A stretch of 64,000 nt of DNA from Linnemannia schmuckeri (taxonomy: Eukaryota > Mortierellomycota > Mortierellomycetes > Mortierellales > Mortierellaceae), in the NCBI GenBank assembly GCA_029449235.1, contig JANATG010000011.1, positions 278,001 through 342,000 on the forward strand, given 5' to 3'. Below the pieces are notes generated by a model that was not told the origin of the DNA, did no database searches, and worked only from the letters and a program-made list of their open reading frames with translations. Below are positions 1 through 11,700 of the stretch, one piece after another (the stretch's first letter is position 1; every line of letters starts with the position of its first letter). The position numbers and the translations under genes are program-made.

Positions 1-658
1 CTTTTTTTTACTAACTCAGAAACGGGTTCTGAGTTATTAAAAACCCTGAAAACTCCTAAAGGACCTCAAGACGCCAGTAAGTGATACGCGTAAGAGGGTC
101 AAGTGTTTTCAAAGCACCATGGCATGCCACTTCCCTCTTGATCATCACTGTTTGAGCAGGCTACGACAGCATTGTGAGAAGCTCGGTGCTTTTTTTTTTA
201 TTCATCTCGTACTAAGAAAAACTCGGTGCACTGAAAACCGAAAGAAGAGCAAGGCTTCTTTTTTAGGGTTTACGACCGCCTCTGCTGTTCACTTGATTTG
301 TTGATGTTGACCCAGCAGACCTCACTTCGTGAGGACCTTCGTTACGCGAAGGGGGATTCACTCTTACCCACGTAAAATTTTCCGAAAGGGAGACTATTCA
401 TTTCCCCATTCTTTTTCTTTCATTTTTTCTATAGATATAATAGGCTTGCCTGATGCTCTTCTCCTGGGGGTGGACTCGAGCCTACAGATATGTTTCAACT
501 CCCAAGAATCGTGGTCAGTGCACTTTAGTGTTTTTTCCCCCTTGGCTCACGTTTAGAAAGGGAGAAAAAATACAATTTAGTGCTTGTAATCGGACAATCA
601 CACCAAGAACAAAAATGAATAGAAAAAAGAAGCCGTTACGTGGCAATGCACTCGGATG

Positions 659-697
<39 letters not shown>
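659..697. repeat. Poly-A run, 39 bases
   Basis: An uninterrupted run of about 39 A. It could be the tail of an old retroposed sequence or simple slippage. No coding remnant is recognisable upstream. Confidence 0.9.
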
Positions 698-698
<1 letters not shown>

Positions 699-1329
699 CC
701 ATTTGTCGCAGACAACACAGACTCGCACATCAAAGGAAGAATAGTATGAAAAACAGTAGATGTAGTTCGTTACAGTGTCTTCTCGAAATACTCCTCTCAT
801 TATCATTCCCTTCCCACGCCCATCCGCAACCTTTCCACACCATTCTGCTCATCGGACCAAACCCTGATATAATCCTCTCCCGACATCCGACTTCGATCCA
901 CGACACCATTGTGTGACAGAGCACTGGCAAGCAATAAAAAAAAAGCATGAGCAATCAAGTACAGAAAAGAAAATTTAAGAAGAAAAAAGCAAAGAAAAGA
1001 AAAGACAGAAAAAAATAGGCCGTTGTGTAGCCTGTGAACTCGGATGAAAAAAAAAGGTCAGTCGTTTGTGCTCAGACACGATTATCACAGTATGAAAACA
1101 AATGAAATATAAGCATTTACACAGCCAGCGCGCCCATTTTTTTTTGTACGCAATTTTTCTCCTATGGTAAAAAGCCCAAGGCAGGCATTTGATATTGAAA
1201 CGAGGCTACATACCGAACTCTTCCAAGCACCATCCATCAATCACAGTCCAGTCCACAATCTGGCTCTGCGCAATAGCTGCCACTGCTTTTCATGGCTCCA
1301 ACGTAAAACTCTTCACCGCTTTCCATCCC

Positions 1330-1900
1330 TCCCTTCTTTTAGCATCCTTTGATTTTTTCAATTCACGCCAGCATCCCTTGATCTTCTCCTCATCCCTTGC
1401 TATTCATGCCAGCATCCCTTTCTTTTTCCAGCAACCCTTGATCATTTTCAGCATCACTTGAAATAGTCCTTCCCTTGTTATCCCTTGTTGTTGTTCCTTC
1501 CTTGGTGTTGCCCTTTGGTGTTGTCCCTTGGTGGTATCTCTTGATTTTGTCCCTTAATCTATTCCCATCCCTCCCCTCTCTTAGTGCTCTTGATACTGTT
1601 CCCAGCATGCATTAATGTTTTCTACTCTCTTGGTCTTTTCGCATCTCTTGATCTTTTTTCTCCCTCCCTTGGTCTTTTTCCTGTATCCCTTATCTTTTTC
1701 TAGCATCCTTTGATCCTTTTACAGTATCCCTTGATGTTGTCCCTTGATGTTTTCCATTGGTGTAGACCAACTGTCCTTTTTTTCTTTCATCCCCCTGATC
1801 TGCCTGACGTCCCTTGTTTGGTTTTCCTCTCCCTTCTTCACTCTCAGCGCGACCCTTGATGGTTTCTTTCCTCCTTCTTTCTCTACTTGGTCTTGATCCT
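1330..1900. repeat. Degenerate minisatellite around the core TCCCTTGATC
   Basis: The core ATCCCTTGATCTTTT and variants (CATCCCTTG, GTCCCTTGGT, ATCTCTTGAT) recur every 15-30 bases over about 570 bases, always in the same orientation. Related copies occur near 4420-4495. The units are too diverged for a clean array, and no open frame follows the period. Confidence 0.65.
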
Positions 1901-2300
1901 TTTGGTTGGCCCTCTCTTCTCACTAAGTATACCTCCGATTGCTTCGGTGTCTCTCCTAATCCAAAGCTCTAGATCGTTCTGTGCCCCTCCCAACCCGAAA
2001 CTCTCTGGTCTTTTGGGCATCCCTTATTTCCAGAGTGTGTCTTTGATCTTTCTCATTCCTGCCTCAAGTAAGACCAATTGGGTTCTCTCCCCTGGAATTT
2101 CTCCGTCCTGGTCCGGATGCCTAGAACAGAATAGTGCCCCCTTATTTGAGTTTCTCGATCAGATTTATTGTCTATCTCCTGGATTTTCTCATTCCTAGCC
2201 CAGTTGCCCAAAAGGAGATAGTGCACCTTCTACCTGATTTCTCTCTCCATTTCCAAAAGAATAGCTCTAATTTGTTTTGCATCGGCTTGATCTGTTTTAA

Positions 2301-2310
2301 GTATATAAAG
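2301..2310 (+). promoter_or_regulatory. TATA-like box
   Basis: GTATATAAAG lies about 355 bases upstream of the start codon of the secreted-protein gene at 2666. That distance implies a long leader or a spliced 5' UTR. Position and sequence are the only evidence. Confidence 0.35.
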
Positions 2311-2665
2311 TGATCGCACCTACCTAACATCCTGCACCGATCTATATCTGATCCTACTTCAAAAGCTCCTCACTCGCAATAGCACTCTCAACACTCGTAA
2401 CAACTACTGCAAGAGCTATCGCAAGCGCCGTCGCAAGACCCGCCATACTAACAATCTCCGTTGCAGAATCCTTGCTGGATCGCTCAGGGGCACAAGAAGA
2501 TCTGCACAACCTCCCCTCTTCAAGCCTGCACATCCTTGATCAGACTCTTGTAAGGCTATACGACAGGACTGACACAATTATGCCTAAGAGAAAGCAGTGT
2601 TTTTTTATAACTGACCTATTTGTCCTTCATCGCTTTGTTGCACAAAGCTATACCAACCAATCGCC

Positions 2666-3193
2666 ATGCGCACGACTGCCATTGCCACGAATGCGATCCT
2701 TTGGTTTGGTGCTATTGCGACTGTTGCACCTCTCTATGTCGCCAGCGAGGGAATAACCTGTCATGGAGGTAATGCAAACTTCCAGTTCAATCCGGGAGTG
2801 ACGTTCAAGAGAGCGACCACTCAGATTCAAGCCAGTGGAGACTTGGGGGCGTGCTCCTCAGCCGAAGTCCCAAAAATCACTGGGGGCACTTTCCGTTTTG
2901 TGGGATCAGGCACGGGGGCGTGTCCAGGCCCGTTTTCTGTAGGCTACGGAAAGATGCAGATCTCATGGAACGATGGAACACAGAGCGTCATCTCCCAAGC
3001 AAGCTTTAGAGCAGAGGCGTTTACCGCTTCGATTGACGGTGGCGGCGTTTCGGAAGGCATGTTCATGGGTGATACTATCCATATGAATGGCAGGACTACC
3101 ATCTCAGCCATTGAAATTGGGGCACAATGTATCACTTCTGGAGTGAGCACTTATGCTCTCGGAATTGACAGTTTCATCATTGGATCTATTTAA
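2666..3193 (+). CDS. Small secreted protein of unknown function
   Basis: The predicted protein has 175 residues in one exon. Residues 1-28 form a signal peptide: MRTT, a hydrophobic core, then a likely cut near VASEG. The mature part is about 147 residues, rich in Gly, Ser and Thr, with Cys at roughly 32, 62, 84 and 154. It reads like a beta-sandwich, with spaced motifs such as FRFVGSGTGACPG, ISWNDGTQS and FMGDTI. From memory, this spacing (Cys, G-x-GT-xx-C, W-S/N-DGT, F-x-GDT, late C-x-T/S-xGV) resembles small secreted proteins of actinobacteria. With the absence of introns in an intron-rich neighbourhood, that suggests possible transfer from bacteria. No enzymatic residues can be named, and function is unknown. 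The start at 2666 is the one that yields the signal peptide. Confidence 0.75.
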   Translation: MRTTAIATNAILWFGAIATVAPLYVASEGITCHGGNANFQFNPGVTFKRATTQIQASGDLGACSSAEVPKITGGTFRFVGSGTGACPGPFSVGYGKMQISWNDGTQSVISQASFRAEAFTASIDGGGVSEGMFMGDTIHMNGRTTISAIEIGAQCITSGVSTYALGIDSFIIGSI

Positions 3194-3735
3194 TCATGAT
3201 CTGTATTCCACTCTTGGTCGGCTTGCGGCATCTGAGCAATGTCCTCTGGGGACTACAAGAATAAAAAAAGGAGCCAAAATGTATTGCGCGTTTCAAAGAA
3301 AATGAATTTTTTTGGCTACTATTCGTGCTTTAAGCAGTCCTATTAATTTTTTTTTTTGAGCGAATAATTTTCTAGCCACTTCGATTAGTTGACTAAACGT
3401 TCGCACCACAAACATGAAAAACCTGCCCAACAGCTCGATTTGCTTTACTATCCGTTGGAACAAAGAGATTGAGTGCCTTCTAGTTATTTAGCACTTGTAG
3501 GTTTGAACTTTTTTTTTTACCTCAAAGGTATAAGGGCTAGTTTATTCGAGGAGAGGAGATCGGGCTATTCTAGCCAGTTTAAAAGCTAGACTTGCTCGCT
3601 CATAGGATCAAAAAGAAAGTCATTTTTTTGAAATTTTTTGTATGCCTCTCCTCTGTTCATCACCTTCCTTCTTTTTTACTCCACTCTTCCTTTCCTTTCT
3701 TTTTTCTCCACTCTTTCTTTGGTCTTTTTTTTAAA
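3194..3735. other. Intergenic, 3' flank of the secreted-protein gene
   Basis: AT-rich, with several short poly-T runs and stop codons in every frame. I see no gene. Confidence 0.5.
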
Positions 3736-4067
3736 ATGACATTTTCAGAGGACCTTCGATGGCGAACGGTTATTCTTTTCAGCTTTATGGGTGTAGGTAT
3801 GGAAGAAGTAGCCACTTTGCTAGGTGTATCCCCAGCCAGCGTTAAGCGCTGGACAGGTAATGAAATGTGATTTGTCGTTCGTCCATTTGATAACGCATAA
3901 AGAAATATCTTGACAAGCCATTGTTTACAGATTGCTTTAACGCTACAGGATATGTATACAGGAAAGCTGAACGGCTGGCCCGTCCGGTATGGCCGATAGA
4001 CGTACAGAACGGCGTCAAGGCCTTTGTGAATGAACAAACATTGCAAAGAAACACATATCATGATTAG
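3736..4067 (+). pseudogene. Truncated transposase remnant, N-terminal helix-turn-helix
   Basis: The reading starts MTFSEDLRWRTVILFSFMG and continues with a helix-turn-helix of the homeodomain-like type seen at the N-terminus of fungal IS630/Tc1-like transposases (VATLLGVSPASVKRW). A GT-AG intron at 3857-3930 joins RWT to DCFNATG in frame. The frame then runs through a piece resembling the usual W-P-x-x-V-Q-x-x-V linker (WPIDVQNGVKAFV) to a TAG at 4065-4067. The DDE catalytic domain, usually about 250 further residues, is absent. The same frame stays open after this TAG until about 4334 but shows no transposase motif. No terminal inverted repeats were found. Most likely a dead fragment, though a domesticated DNA-binding protein cannot be excluded. 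Confidence 0.6.
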
Positions 4068-5287
4068 TTAGCTAATTCCTATATATGGGACGGAAGCTGG
4101 AGAACGCCGAATTGTGTCCAATTTAACCACGTTCTTGACGTACTTTGTGCTCCGTTCGTACGGGTCAGTAGCAGCAGAGGGCATAGAATGGCACTGTTAT
4201 TTATTGAAGGTTCCAAGCTCGAAGCAAAATTAGGATCCTGCACAAAACTGCAGAGACAAGTGGCCGCTGATGCAATAAGATCGCTTCAAGTGATACAAAG
4301 AGAGAGCAGTAAGAAAGCGACAGAAAAACGGTAGGAGAGAAGGAATGAAAGAGGTACAACAAACGGGACAATGATATCTTCGATCGGAGGGACTATATGT
4401 ACATCGTGTTGCTCATTGGTGTGTCCCTTGAAATTTCCACCTTACTCTTCTTGACAGGATCCCTTGATCTTTTTCAAGCAATCCTCTTGATCTATTAAAT
4501 ACCAACAGGCATGTGTGTGTGTAGTAGGCTAACAGCAAGGAGGGTGCATTACAGAAAAACAATCTCACTGTGTGTCGGCCCTTCTTGACCTCTTTTCACC
4601 CATAAATTTTATTTCTTGAAAATAGCCCACGGATACGAGTGAAAATTACTCGTTTTTGTTGTTTTGTTGATTATTTCCTCTTTCTTGTACCTCTCTCTCC
4701 CCCCCTTCCTCTCCCTTCTTCCCTCCTTCCCTTCCACTGGTATTTCCACGCCGTCTGTCAGCACAAATCGAATGGAATGTCGTCAGCTCAGAGAAAAGTT
4801 GATGCACGCACGAGCCGTCATGTAACTGTTGGTCCTTTTGCAAAGCAATTGGATTGTCGAGAGAAACAGCCATGATGTTGTTGAATTAGATTAATAACAA
4901 CAGTCGATCAAAAAAAAAAAAAAACTGCGTTCATGTGCACAACACGCAATAGGTGGCGTAAATAGAGAAATGCGAGAGAGTTTGAGAGAGAGGACCTATT
5001 TGGTCCATCTACTTTTCCTCCCTTATTTTCTCCTCGGCACTATTCTACTTTGTTTTTCCTTATATTTCATTTCATTTCCTTGAACCATCTTTTTCTCTTC
5101 CTTTTCTTGTCTTCTTTGCTCGGCATCATCTATCTTTTTTCCCTTCTTTTTCACGCTCACCCCCTGTCTCCTATCTTTCTTCTCTCTTGCGCTCTTTCCT
5201 TTCTGTTCTCCTTTTCTTTTAGTCGTCCTTCCCCACCACCTCCTTTTCTCCTTTTTCGATAATACAAAACCTCTGCTTCATCTCGAG
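4068..5287. other. Intergenic region, CT-rich leader of the next gene
   Basis: No supported gene. A frame without an early start codon stays open from 4068 to about 4334. Two or three copies of the TCCCTTGATC minisatellite core occur at about 4420-4495. From about 4670 the DNA becomes strongly pyrimidine-rich (CCCTTCCTCTCCC, CTTTTC tracts), as is usual upstream of highly expressed fungal genes. It probably contains the promoter and 5' UTR of the membrane protein gene starting at 5288. Confidence 0.5.
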
Positions 5288-6469
5288 ATGCCATATGTTC
5301 GCTTCTTTAAATACATCGTCCCTCTCCAGATCACGACAGGGTTACTCAGTCTGGTCATAATCTTCATGCTCTTCATCGCCCTCAAAATAGACGGCCCCCA
5401 CACATCACCACCCGGCCTCAACGGCAACAACAATGGCACCATCACACCACCTCCGCCCAACAATACCAACCAAACAACAACAATACCAGAAGAAACCAGT
5501 GCCACGAGCAGCGAGGGTAACTTTCTGACCTACGAGCAACTTTCCATCAGCATCCTAGTCGTCCTCGGATGTGTCGTCTCGCTCTTGGCCCCCTACCGCC
5601 TAAAACCCAACTACCGGTTCTCAATGGTCTGGGTCATGAGTATTGCAGGACTGGTCGCGGGGATCTCACAGTTCATAATGATTGGCCTGAGAGGTGGATG
5701 TACGGCTGCATACTATCAAGAACAACGGTCAAGGTGTTCGATTCAATTGGTAGTGTCGACCATGGATATAGTGTGGGTCATCATGCTGCTTGTTGAGGGT
5801 GCATTGAATTATCAGAGGAGTGTTGATAAGGATTTTCAGACGCGGTTGAGGGAGCAGGAGGAGGCAGGGTCTGAGAGGTGGAGGTGGAGTGTTACGAGTG
5901 TGGTGTATAATCCGGATCTGGAGTTGGCTCAACGGCAGCAACAGACTGAGGAGGATCAGGAAGGTCATGCAGCGGCTGCAGAGGCTAGAGAGGAGGAGCT
6001 TGGGGATGGAGAAGGCAGCGATATTGACGAGGATCTGGAGGAAGGCGATTTTGGGCGAGCAACAGGAGAGTCTTCGACAGGACGAAGGAGAAGAGCCCCA
6101 AGGAGATTGGTGATTCAGACACCAGTTGAGGTGGAACCATTACCCAAATACAAACCCAAGCCCGCAAGAGGACAACCTCGGATCCATGACCTGGGTAACA
6201 TGCCTCCTCCACCACCACCACCACCACCACCGTCGACCCCACCCCCACCAGTGTCACCTCTCGAACCGTCGTCGTCGTCTTTGTCTTTGTTCCCTGAAGG
6301 AGTATTGCCTTCGACGACGACGACGATAACGATAAGCACAGGAGGAACGGATTCAGGGACAACGGCAGGGACAGGAACAAGAACAGGACAAGGGTCAGGA
6401 ATAGGAATAGGATCAGGGGTAGCAGAAGACACCATTCCTTCGTCCCTTCCCCCTTCCTATTCGGCCTAA
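5288..6469 (+). CDS. Four-helix membrane protein with long acidic/Pro-rich tail
   Basis: Intronless, 393 residues. Four hydrophobic segments lie at about 13-32, 80-101, 109-130 and 150-172. The loop between helices 3 and 4 has a conserved Cys pair (RGGC ... RCSIQ). The topology resembles MARVEL/claudin-like tetraspan proteins, but I cannot assign a named family. The cytoplasmic tail of about 220 residues is acidic (EDLEEGD), then rich in Pro and Thr, and ends in PPSYSA, a PPxY-type motif that could bind WW domains. Two paralogs lie in this window (8042-8544 and 29401-30468). They share the helices, the Cys pair and the Y-x-P motif after helix 4; the 29401 gene also shares EPLPxY and a terminal PSYS. 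The role is unknown; plasma membrane or endomembrane organisation is only a guess. Confidence 0.85.
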   Translation: MPYVRFFKYIVPLQITTGLLSLVIIFMLFIALKIDGPHTSPPGLNGNNNGTITPPPPNNTNQTTTIPEETSATSSEGNFLTYEQLSISILVVLGCVVSLLAPYRLKPNYRFSMVWVMSIAGLVAGISQFIMIGLRGGCTAAYYQEQRSRCSIQLVVSTMDIVWVIMLLVEGALNYQRSVDKDFQTRLREQEEAGSERWRWSVTSVVYNPDLELAQRQQQTEEDQEGHAAAAEAREEELGDGEGSDIDEDLEEGDFGRATGESSTGRRRRAPRRLVIQTPVEVEPLPKYKPKPARGQPRIHDLGNMPPPPPPPPPPSTPPPPVSPLEPSSSSLSLFPEGVLPSTTTTITISTGGTDSGTTAGTGTRTGQGSGIGIGSGVAEDTIPSSLPPSYSA

Positions 6470-8041
6470 GCGACAAAACAAAAAAAAACAACAAACAAAA
6501 AAACAGCAAATAGTTGCATTACTTCATGTTCAGCGCAACAACAACAGCGACAAATAACGCAAACAAAGGGCACCTAACCCCTTTCTAGTAATACGGTCAC
6601 GCCCACGCCCATGCCCACACACAAATATACAAATACCCAACAACAATTCCATGGCCTCCTCACCCATCACTCTAACCATATCAATAAGAGATGACTGTAC
6701 AGCCGGACAGGACGAAAAAACAATACAATAAGGAATAAAAAATGAAGTAATACTTCTTTTTAGATGCCAAGGCGTGTTATCGAGATATGGACCCTTCAGG
6801 ATGTGTGGCAGTGCACTGTATCAAAGGTTCCCTCTTATTGCTATGCGAAGAGAAAAAGATAACGCTGTCTCTGGATGATCTTAGTGTAATCAGATAGCGT
6901 TGCTTGGAGGGGTGAAGAGAGGAGGGAAAATACGCCTCATCCTTTCTTCATCTAGTCATCTAGCCCCTTTCTCTCATTCTCCGATTGCAAGCGATGTAAA
7001 AGAATGCAAAAAAATTGAGCAGTTAGGGAGGGTTCATTTGTCCTTTTGTTTTTATCACGGAAAAAAAGATGCAGAGGCAGGGGCAATATGAAAGACCAAA
7101 CGAAGGATAAGGCGAAGAAAAGTATGTGGGACTGGATAGACTGTACATTCCTTCTACTCCCAGGAGGATGAAAGGGTATCGACCTGTTTTGCTTTTTATT
7201 GATATTCGTTTGCATTGTTGACAAAAAGGCCTTTTTCTCACGTTTGGTTGCCATTACACGTGTACCATTCACATCAACCAGTCCCCTACAATTGAACAGT
7301 AAAATCAAGTAAACAAACAAACAAACAAACAAATAAATAAGCAAAACATTCAAAAACAGCATCCTCTCGTCTCTCTCAAGTTCGAAAAGTGCACCCGTGC
7401 CTGATTTTTCTTTCCTCATGTGGTCGGCTGCATAACAACCAACCTGTGATGGGTTTATCGGTTCTATTTTTCGATCCCTTTTGCTTGCATGTAGATGAAT
7501 GGGATAGGAAAATCTATTTCGCGGGGCGTTTGTGTGTATGTGTGTATGTGTGTTTGCCCCTTATGTCGTGTCTGTGTTCCTGAATATTTTACTGTATATT
7601 TTGGAGCACAATCCAAGGAAGAGAGCGGAGGGAGTGCAAGGAATGGAAGTAAGCAGCCATGTTGTCGGTATTAATGTAGAAATCCATTATATCTCATAGT
7701 ATGGTAGGTCGCGCGTTCCATATGTGGCACAATTTCAAAGTCACATATAGTCTTCGTTCCACTTGCCATATGCGCTCGTGTGAAGAGTTGTGTCATTTTG
7801 GACCAAGGTCGACAGATTCCCATGCAAGAATGTTTAGCCGTCTCATGGACAAATCCTCTTTTTTATTCTGCTCTGCACTACAGACCTCAACGCCACAAAA
7901 GATATCTCAGAGAATGTACCATGGCCCCTGCTAATGACCATCATATACAAAGCGCATTCATCTGCGATTTGATGTTCCTACTTTTTACGCATTTTCTTTT
8001 CCATAACGTATACAACACGCATCATTCCATAGCAAGAAGAT
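6470..8041. other. Intergenic region without a supported gene
   Basis: Begins with the A-rich 3' flank of the preceding gene. A short run of AAAC repeats lies at about 7311-7340 and a TGTGTGTATG tract at about 7530-7553. Open frames on either strand are short, of unlikely composition and without start context. I see no gene. Confidence 0.5.
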
Positions 8042-8544
8042 ATGTTCAGCCACGAAAGAGTCCTCAGTATAGCCAAGCGTATCCAACTCCTCAGACTCGC
8101 TGTCTGTCTGGCAACAGCCCTCAACGTCGTCATACTTTCAAGGTCCCGCCAGTACCCAACCCATGAGGAGGATGGAAAAGACGGAAAATACCCTGGATCT
8201 TCGTTCGTGACCACACCATATATAATCCTCAACGGCGGCGTTCTTCTAAGGACTGCGGTCTTACTCAGATACCCTGGCGGATGGAATCATGGGTCCGATT
8301 GCCGTTCGTGACGGCGGGGTGTATGTCGGGCCTGTTTGCGGCGTTGTTCCCCTTGATTGCGATTGCGAGCCATAGAGGATGTTCGTCGGGATACTACGAG
8401 AAGGTGGCAGGTATTTGCAGGAGCCAGTTCTTTGCTGGATGGAGCACGTGGACGTGGGTTACTGCTCTGTTCTGGGAGGCCGTGATGTCATTTGGGGAGC
8501 AGCAGCGTGCTGGCGTTCTTGATGTCGCATACACCCCAATTTGA
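8042..8544 (+). pseudogene. Third four-helix paralog, frame broken near 8281
   Basis: The first frame (ATG at 8042) encodes two helices: RIQLLRLAVCLATALN and about 60 residues later a segment ending LLRYPGGW. It then meets a stop at 8309. The homology continues in the next frame from about 8281, with helix 3 (FVTAGCMSGLFAALFP), the conserved Cys pair (RGCSSGYY ... ICRSQ) and helix 4 (STWTWVTALFWEAVMSF). It ends shortly after VAYTPI, exactly where the tails of the two full-length paralogs begin (VVYNPD, VEYRPD). So there is one frameshift and no tail. No GT-AG intron fits the shift. Either a pseudogene or a one-base sequence error in a tail-less family member. Confidence 0.6.
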
Positions 8545-8788
8545 AAAATAAAAAAGGTGTCTTTATGAGTGTCAAAGAAGACGTACAAAGAGTGGCTTTT
8601 TTTTGAGGCTCTGTTCCTTACTTTTTTCGAGCCAGTCACTTCGAGGATCGTGATTTGATTTTTTTCTGTTATGTGCAAAAAAAAAAGTGGTGGCAACGAA
8701 CCACAGGGGAAGAAATAAGCATTTTTTTTTCTTTTCACCTCCATCCTTTCGCCCTTCACCTTTCTCCCTCCGACTGATTTGTTTCGCC

Positions 8789-11700
8789 ATGGACCAGGCC
8801 GTCTTCCAAACACTCACAGACACCCTGTCTGCCGACACCAACACCCGTCTCACTGCAGAGTTGCGTCTCAAGGAGCTCCAGGTCAACCCAGGTACCAACC
8901 CTTTACCTGTCAGTTGTCAACAGCAACAACAACAACAGTACAAAGGCGGCACGTCCAGGGGATAAATATGGCCAAGGGAAAACAGCAGTAGGAATCGCGC
9001 GAGGTGGAAGACGACAAGCGATGCGGAAGTCAGGAGAGACTATTGGCGACAGGATCACTTACATCTAAGGAACAACAAATCATGGGATGAGTTTCAGACC
9101 TCTTGTCTCTCGTTCATCCACCACTTAAAAGCGAATCCATCCGCCGGAGGAATCACAATAGCCTTTATTACACCTCAGTAATTCAACAAAAGACTCACTC
9201 GACGCCACCCCATTTGAACAAATAGAGTTCCCCATCAGTCTTGTCAGACTCGCTCTTGCCCGGGAATGCAACATCTCACAGCGTCACTCGGCCGCCGTCC
9301 TCCTCAAGAGCTACGTCGATACTCAGTGGTCTGAAAAGAGCTCGCGCTTCACTGGACCTGAGCCTCCCGCAGAGGTATTTCAACAGCAACAGGTTTTGCA
9401 GGAAATTGATGGCAACGACTGGTGACTGACTTGACACGGCATGTTGACTGACCTTACACGAGACAATTATATGGACATGAAATAGACCAAGGCTGTTGTT
9501 CGTGAGATGGTCCTCGGAGGTTTGTCTGACCCCATCAACCGTATCCGCGCTTCCTGTGTAAGTTTACTGTTCTCGCTATGCATTATTGTGGTTATGACAC
9601 TCGCGACCATATGACTCAATTAACACCTTTAATTTCTCCTGGAACCATGTAGGCCTACGTTATTTCCAAGATTGCACATCACGATTGGCCTGAGCAGTGG
9701 ACGAATCTCTTGGACGTCTTGGTTCGTCACCTCAAGGAGGGCTCTACAGACGAGGTTCATGGATCAATGAGAGTCTTGGCTGGTAAATGATTTACTCGTG
9801 GTTACAGGATCAGATGAACTGCAGGAACAAAAATGCAAAAAGAAGCAATGGAAGCATAAGAGGAACAAAGTCAGACTAACTCACTGTCGTTTGAAAAATA
9901 GAATTCGTCAACAAGGATATCACTCACGTTCAGTTGCCATTGGTCGCGCCTGTTCTCTTCCCCGAGCTCTTGCGCATCTTGGTCTCGGAACAGGTCTACC
10001 CTCACGCCACCCGCTCGCGTTGCGCTTCCATTTTCCGCAATGCTGTTGAGATGTTGTACACCATCAAGGAGGAGCACCCAGAGGCTATCAAGACCTACCT
10101 CACACCCATCATTGGACAGTGGATGGAGGCATTCATCATCATTTTGAACAAGCGCACCTCGGAAAACCCCGAGATTGAAGTTGGCGAGTGGGGTCTCAAG
10201 ACCGAGATTCTCAAGGTACAATCTGCAACAATTTGATCCGCATCAGAAACCTTTGATTAATCTACGAATGAAGAGTTTACTAATATCTCATCCCTAAAAC
10301 TTATTCATACAGTGTATCAACCTTTCCATTCAAGGATTCCCTAAGTTGATGGCTCCATACCTTCTTCAGGTTCTTTCGGCTGTCTGGCAGGATGTTCTTC
10401 ACTTGAGACCCAAGTACCTTTCAGAGCATGTCAACACCAACGACGGCACCGGAGAGACCTTCCAGGATTCGGACGGAGAAATTATTGGTTTCGAGTCATT
10501 GCTCTTTGTTCAGTTTGAGTTCATTCAGATGGCATGCAGACGCCGCAAGGTCACCCAGGCCGCATTCATTGGACAGGATGGAAACTCTGGTATTCTTGCC
10601 GAGTTGGTCTGGAATACCTTGAATTACATGCAGATGACTGATGACCAGGCTGAGACTTGGATCTCCGACCCCAACCAGTTCATCGCCGACGAGGAGGACG
10701 ACAGCTACTCGTTCAACGTCCGTATTGCTGCCGAGGATCTTTTATTGACCTTGGTCGACAACTTTGAGGTTCAAACCTTGAATGCCTTGAACTTGAGTGT
10801 TCAGCAGGAAGCCAACAGCTCGGCCAACGAAAAGTCGAACGGAAACGTCAACTGGTGGAAGGCCCAGGAGTCAAGCCTTTTGGCTGTCGGTCTCTTGGCT
10901 GGTGACCTGAGCGAATCGATCAAGAGCGGTACTCAGACCCCCGTGGATGTTGCTGGTCTTTTTGACCATATGGTTCTCCGTAACTTCTCCGAGCACGAGT
11001 TCCCCTTCTTGCAGGGCCGCTCCTTTGTCTTCGCCTCACAGTTTGCCTCAATTTTGCCCGCCAACCTCGCCTCCCAGTACGTCTCTGCTGCTGTTGAGGC
11101 TATTATGAACTCTCCCTCGGCTGTCGTCAAGATCTCGGCTTTGAAGGCCTTAAACAACTTCAATCAGTACCTCGACAAGCAGTACATCATCCCTTACCAG
11201 CGCTCGATCCTCCAGGGCGTTGCACCCATGATGGAGGTTACCACCGAAGAGTCCTTGAGTTTGATTCTCCGCACCCTTATCACCACCTCCAAGGTACCCT
11301 GCAATACTTCATATCTGATTGTATGACTAGCGGCATTTTGGAGTTATTAATTTGTGTTGTTAACCCATGGTATCATATTATCCCCTATAGGTTGATGAAC
11401 AGGCTGCTGCAGAGCTGGAGCCCGTTTTGGGACCTCTGGTTTTGGATTCCTGGGTCAAGTACCCTGCCGATCATTTGATTTCGTTAGACATTATGGATCT
11501 CTTTGATACCCTTGCTGCCAACAAGTTTATGCACTCTGCCTTGAACGCCAGGGCTATGCCTACTCTTGTCAACATGATCAACAACGAGAACCCTGACAAG
11601 GGCATGGTCTCTTCTGCCATTGACATGCTCAAGTCGCTTGTCCAGGGTGCCGAAACTCCTTTGCCCGCCGGATATGTTGCCCGGTTCTTCCCCAACCTCA

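Larger units (their letters stand above)
1..2665. other. Gene-poor region without a supported gene
   Basis: No convincing coding region is visible here. Open frames are short, rich in low-complexity residues and lie in AT- and CT-rich DNA. The stretch holds a 39-base poly-A run near 659-697 and a degenerate minisatellite at about 1330-1900. The last 350 bases carry a TATA-like box and are probably the promoter and leader of the secreted-protein gene that starts at 2666. Confidence 0.6.

Noticed and set aside
515..733. Minus-strand frame over the poly-A run (long Phe stretch)
   Set aside because: It is a translation of the homopolymer; no start context and no family.
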